DNA of 37,806 nt. Origin: Clostridia bacterium. Its GTDB lineage: Bacteria > Bacillota > Clostridia > Oscillospirales > CAG-272. The position numbers were made by a program, and so were the translations under genes. A model generated the notes under the pieces. It was not told where the DNA came from, did no database searches, and was given only the letters and a program-made list of their open reading frames with translations. The DNA lies in assembly GCA_017545225.1 (NCBI GenBank), contig JAFWPR010000099.1, positions 1 to 37,806 on the forward strand, given 5' to 3'. Below are positions 36,074 to 37,806 of this stretch, in pieces; position 1 is the stretch's first letter, and every line of letters begins with the position of its first letter.

Positions 36074-36112
36074 CCTCTCTTGTCCCGGTAGACAAAAGAG
36101 GTTTCTTTGATG
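36074..36112. repeat. Right direct repeat/hairpin of the islet
   Basis: A near copy of 33886-33924 with three differences. CCTCTCTTGTC pairs with GACAAAAGAGG except for one C-A mismatch. TTTCTTTGATG follows and then, at once, the first decayed tRNA 3' end. Confidence 0.75.
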
Positions 36113-36113
36113 C

Positions 36114-36135
36114 TGGGCTATCAAGGATCTCGAAC
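36114..36135 (-). repeat. Decayed tRNA 3'-end fragment A
   Basis: Matches the 3' end of the intact tRNA at 36467 over about 22 bases with three differences (TGGGCTATCA.. versus TGGGCCATCA..). Nothing resembling the rest of a tRNA follows. Confidence 0.55.
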
Positions 36136-36260
36136 GCGTTGCGGTTTTGCCGCGCCTTTGGCGCGGAGGGACTCGATTCTCGCCTGCGGGCTCGGTCAGC
36201 CCCGGCTCTGACAGCCCACCGGGCTGTCATTCACTACCGGGGCCCTTCGAGTCCCGGCGC

Positions 36261-36301
36261 AAAAAAATATGAGGGCTGCAATGCAGTCCTCATATTTTTT
36301 T
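36261..36301. terminator. Very strong bidirectional terminator hairpin
   Basis: AAAAAAATATGAGG (36261-36274) pairs with CCTCATATTTTTTT (36288-36301), with CTGC/GCAG continuing the stem inside. It has T tracts on both strands and abuts tRNA fragment B. Confidence 0.75.
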
Positions 36302-36322
36302 GGGCCATCAGGAATCTCGAAT
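36301..36322 (-). repeat. Decayed tRNA 3'-end fragment B
   Basis: TGGGCCATCAGGA repeats the 3' end of the intact tRNA exactly, then TCTCGAA after a short difference. Like fragment A it directly follows a terminator hairpin, the same layout as the intact tRNA. Confidence 0.6.
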
Positions 36323-36428
36323 TCGTTGCGCCGACAAAAAGCGTATTTGTCAGACGCCGGGCGCAACGATAAAGAATTGCTGACGCAATTCTTTACCCGA
36401 GGGTTCTCGTCGCGGCAGCGACGCGCAC

Positions 36429-36456
36429 AAAAAAACAAGCACCCATCGGGTGCTTG
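36429..36456 (-). terminator. Terminator of the tRNA gene
   Basis: CAAGCACCC/GGGTGCTTG, a 9-bp stem with a 3-nt loop. On the minus strand it is followed by seven T, about 10 nt beyond the tRNA 3' end. Confidence 0.85.
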
Positions 36457-36466
36457 CTTTTTTGTG

Positions 36467-36540
36467 TGGGCCATCAGGGACTCGAACCCCGGACCGTCCG
36501 GTTATGAGCCGGATGCTCTAACCAACTGAGCTAATGGCCC
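36467..36540 (-). tRNA. tRNA with CAU anticodon (elongator Met or Ile2)
   Basis: A 74-nt cloverleaf. The acceptor GGGCCAT pairs with ATGGCCC. The D arm is GCTCAGTTGGTTAGAGC, the anticodon arm TCCGG-CTCATAA-CCGGA with anticodon CAT, and the T arm CGGGG-TTCGAGT-CCCTG. The discriminator is A and CCA is not encoded. With CAU this is either elongator tRNA-Met or the lysidine-modified tRNA-Ile2. The D-arm and anticodon-arm sequence resembles Bacillus tRNA-Ile2, but I cannot decide. Initiator is unlikely because there is no C-A mismatch at 1-72. Confidence 0.95.
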
Positions 36541-36556
36541 TTTTCGCCGCCGTTAT

Positions 36557-36585
36557 ATTCTATCACGGCGGCATAACGTTGTCAA
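36557..36585 (-). promoter_or_regulatory. Sigma-A promoter of the tRNA gene
   Basis: On the minus strand TTGACA (36580-36585), 17-nt spacer, TAGAAT (36557-36562). A GCCGCCGT/ACGGCGGC inverted repeat overlaps the -10 region (about 36546-36572). Confidence 0.8.
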
Positions 36586-36612
36586 CACTTTTTTCCGCTC
36601 CGGGAGGAGTAT

Positions 36613-37155
36613 TTATTCCCTCACCAGAACTCTCTCTATCTCCCCCACGTACGCCTTGTGAAACCCGCTGTTTTCGTAGTGGGTGAGGCATTCTTTATCG
36701 ATGAATCCGCTCTCTTCTATCGGCGAGGCGTACAGTTTGCGCAGCGTCAGAACGAGGCGCGCTTCACCGAAATACACCGACACACCGCCGTCCTCCTCCG
36801 TGAATACCGGAGTAAGCGAGCACTCGGCCGCCTTGTCGACGTCCCTGCCGCTCTTCGAGCCGCAGAACGCCAGCGCGGGCTTTTTGTCCTCGTCGAAGAA
36901 CGAGAGCGTCATATAATCGGACGCCTCGGCGAACGAATACGTGTACCTCTCCGGTCGGATAAAGACGAACGCCACGGGCTTTCCCCACAGGACGCCGACC
37001 CCGCCCCAGCTCGCCGTCATGGTGTTGTACGTGGAGCCGCAGACGTCGCCCTCGCGCGCGCCGTCCTTCGCCGCGGTGACGAGCATCCACTCGCGGCCGA
37101 TCCGGTCGATCATGTTCCCGCCGACCTCCGACGGGGAAATCTCACGAAAACTCAT
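36613..37155 (-). CDS. Flavin reductase-like FMN-binding protein
   Basis: A 180-residue protein of the FMN-binding split-barrel, flavin-reductase-like family. Recognisable parts are MLVTAAKDGA near 24-33, NTMTASWGGVGVLW near 44-57 (FMN-phosphate loop) and AFVFIRPERYTYSFAEAS near 62-79. It likely binds FMN and passes electrons, but the substrate is unknown. It lies 10 nt after the tautomerase gene and is the last gene of the mrnC operon. Confidence 0.88.
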   Translation of the reverse strand: MSFREISPSEVGGNMIDRIGREWMLVTAAKDGAREGDVCGSTYNTMTASWGGVGVLWGKPVAFVFIRPERYTYSFAEASDYMTLSFFDEDKKPALAFCGSKSGRDVDKAAECSLTPVFTEEDGGVSVYFGEARLVLTLRKLYASPIEESGFIDKECLTHYENSGFHKAYVGEIERVLVRE

Positions 37156-37165
37156 GTTTGTCTCC

Positions 37166-37501
37166 TCAGAAATTGGAGCCGGACCAGCCCCAGGTGCCCG
37201 TTTCCTCGTATTTGACGTAGACCCTGTTCTCCGGCGCGCCGGTCGCCTCCGCGAGCGCGCGGCAGAGCTCTGCCGTCAGTTTGTCGTAAGCGTCGCGGGA
37301 CGCCGCGCCGAACAGGGAGACCTCCGCCATGACGCAGAGTTCCTCCGTTCCGGCGAACGCCATTTTCGCGCCGTCCTCGACCTTCGTCATCAGCCATCTC
37401 TCGGTCTTGCCGGGGATGAGGGCGATAGCCTCGCCGAGTTTCTTTTCAAGTTTGCAGGCGTCCACGCCGGACGCGTTCGTCGTAACTTTGATATAAGGCA
37501 T
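37166..37501 (-). CDS. MIF-like tautomerase
   Basis: A 111-residue protein of the macrophage migration inhibitory factor/phenylpyruvate tautomerase family. After Met removal the N terminus is the catalytic Pro (MPYIKVTTN). Lys32 in IPGKTERW is in the usual place for the second active-site residue. The C-terminal WGWSGSNF matches the family's trimer-interface end. The tautomerase activity is likely; the in vivo substrate is unknown. It lies 2 nt after mrnC and 10 nt before the flavin-reductase-like gene. Confidence 0.9.
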   Translation of the reverse strand: MPYIKVTTNASGVDACKLEKKLGEAIALIPGKTERWLMTKVEDGAKMAFAGTEELCVMAEVSLFGAASRDAYDKLTAELCRALAEATGAPENRVYVKYEETGTWGWSGSNF

Positions 37502-37503
37502 TT

Positions 37504-37806
37504 TTATTCTCCTTCTTCCTTCGTTTCCCGCGGGAAAGCCGTGTCGAACAGCTCCGCGGCGCGCTTCGTCTGCCCCGTGAGGAACAGAAATCCGAAAAGG
37601 GACTCGAATCCCGTCGCCCTGCGGTATTCCGCGGGGCTGGCGCTCTTGGGAACGCCCGTGTGAACGTCGTTCCGTCCTCTTCTGAAAACGTCTTTTTCTT
37701 CTTCCGTGAGAAGCGGCTCGATCCTGTCCGCCGCCGCGCTCTGCGCCGCCGCCGTGACGTATTCGAGCGACCTGACGCTCGGCGACTTGACGCCCTCTTT
37801 CATGAG
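37504..37806 (-). CDS. mrnC: Mini-ribonuclease III (MrnC), C-terminal part, cut by the window edge
   Basis: About 100 residues of the C-terminal part of Mini-III, an RNase III catalytic domain without the double-stranded-RNA-binding domain that matures 23S rRNA ends. LTEEEKDVFRRGRND, then EYRRATGFESLFGFLFLTGQ are the family's C-terminal signatures, with Glu in the second being metal-binding in RNase III folds. The 5' part lies beyond 37806. An ATG at 37803 in the frame is internal and not a true start. Confidence 0.9.
   Translation of the reverse strand, partial: LMKEGVKSPSVRSLEYVTAAAQSAAADRIEPLLTEEEKDVFRRGRNDVHTGVPKSASPAEYRRATGFESLFGFLFLTGQTKRAAELFDTAFPRETKEEGE

Larger units (their letters stand above)
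33886..36112 (-). mobile_element. Possible single-gene insertion islet bounded by direct repeats
   Basis: The segment holds one minus-strand gene with its own promoter. It is visibly more A+T-rich than the neighbouring genes. It is bounded by two direct 39-bp repeats (33886-33924 and 36074-36112) that match at 36 of 39 positions, the last 23 being identical. It sits beside a tRNA and decayed tRNA 3' ends. No integrase or transposase is inside, so the means of entry is unknown. The repeats are also terminator hairpins, so they could instead be a local duplication. Confidence 0.45.
36113..36466. other. Hairpin-rich non-coding patch with decayed tRNA 3' ends
   Basis: No gene seen. It holds tRNA-like fragments at 36114 and 36301 and several strong inverted repeats: GTTGCGCC/GGCGCAAC around 36324-36368, AAAGAATTGC/GCAATTCTTT near 36371-36394, and the terminators at 36261 and 36429. 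Bases 36150-36260 are GC-rich with GGGCTG/CAGCCC-like arms. The short open frames here are translations across tRNA sequence and should not be annotated. Confidence 0.6.

Noticed and set aside
36269-36529. A short plus-strand protein ending WAIRDSNPGPSG.
   Set aside because: It is the translation of the antisense of the tRNA and its decayed copies; no ribosome site or family.
36066-36540. CRISPR-like repeat array.
   Set aside because: The repeats are unequal, irregularly spaced hairpins and tRNA fragments, not uniform repeats with spacers.

Overview
The window looks like chromosome from a GC-rich, anaerobic, Gram-positive Clostridia-type bacterium, probably a gut commensal. The grounds are glycyl radical enzymes, a Mini-III ribonuclease, lipoproteins with short lipoboxes, strong Shine-Dalgarno sites, sigma-A promoters of the TTGACA-N17-TATAAT kind and an ArgR-type operator. 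Species cannot be named from the sequence. No rRNA, CRISPR array or recognisable transposase was seen.

Layout. 1-860: a lone secreted lipoprotein on the minus strand. 965-1301: a consensus promoter followed by a strongly folded, apparently pseudoknotted RNA of about 210 nt. 1559-5483: potABCD, a complete spermidine/putrescine ABC importer. 5638-6996: a membrane glycosyltransferase (minus). 7165-13593: a perfect promoter drives two tandem paralogous glycyl radical enzymes, a DUF5662 protein and homoserine dehydrogenase. 13708-17060 (minus): aquaporin, copper chaperone and copper-exporting ATPase. 17289-25301: an ARG-box promoter and argGHCJBDF, the whole route from glutamate to arginine by the acetyl-recycling pathway. 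25380-30506: carA and carB, which supply carbamoyl phosphate for arginine and pyrimidines. carA has an in-frame amber codon at the glutamine after its catalytic Cys-Leu-Gly-His. carB runs without a stop into a diaminopimelate-epimerase-like domain, which loses its reading frame by one missing base near its end.

30548-33002 is the most novel part. It holds three overlapping genes: a lipoprotein, a small protein with five (V/L)Y-x-(G/A)-P repeats and a zinc ribbon, and a radical SAM/SPASM enzyme. The lipoprotein's last residues carry the same Tyr-Ala-Ala-Pro-Asp-Tyr-Leu type of motif, so both upstream proteins could be substrates of the radical enzyme. I propose this as an undescribed peptide- or protein-modification system. 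A transaldolase-like gene follows under its own promoter.

33886-36112 is an A+T-richer islet flanked by near-identical 39-bp hairpin repeats. It carries one gene for seven zinc-ribbon repeats with a Vsr-like nuclease domain in the middle, probably a defence or DNA-targeting protein. Next to it is a 400-base patch of hairpins with two decayed copies of a tRNA 3' end, then an intact CAU-anticodon tRNA. The window closes with a minus-strand operon of Mini-III RNase (cut by the window edge), a MIF-like tautomerase and a flavin-reductase-like protein.
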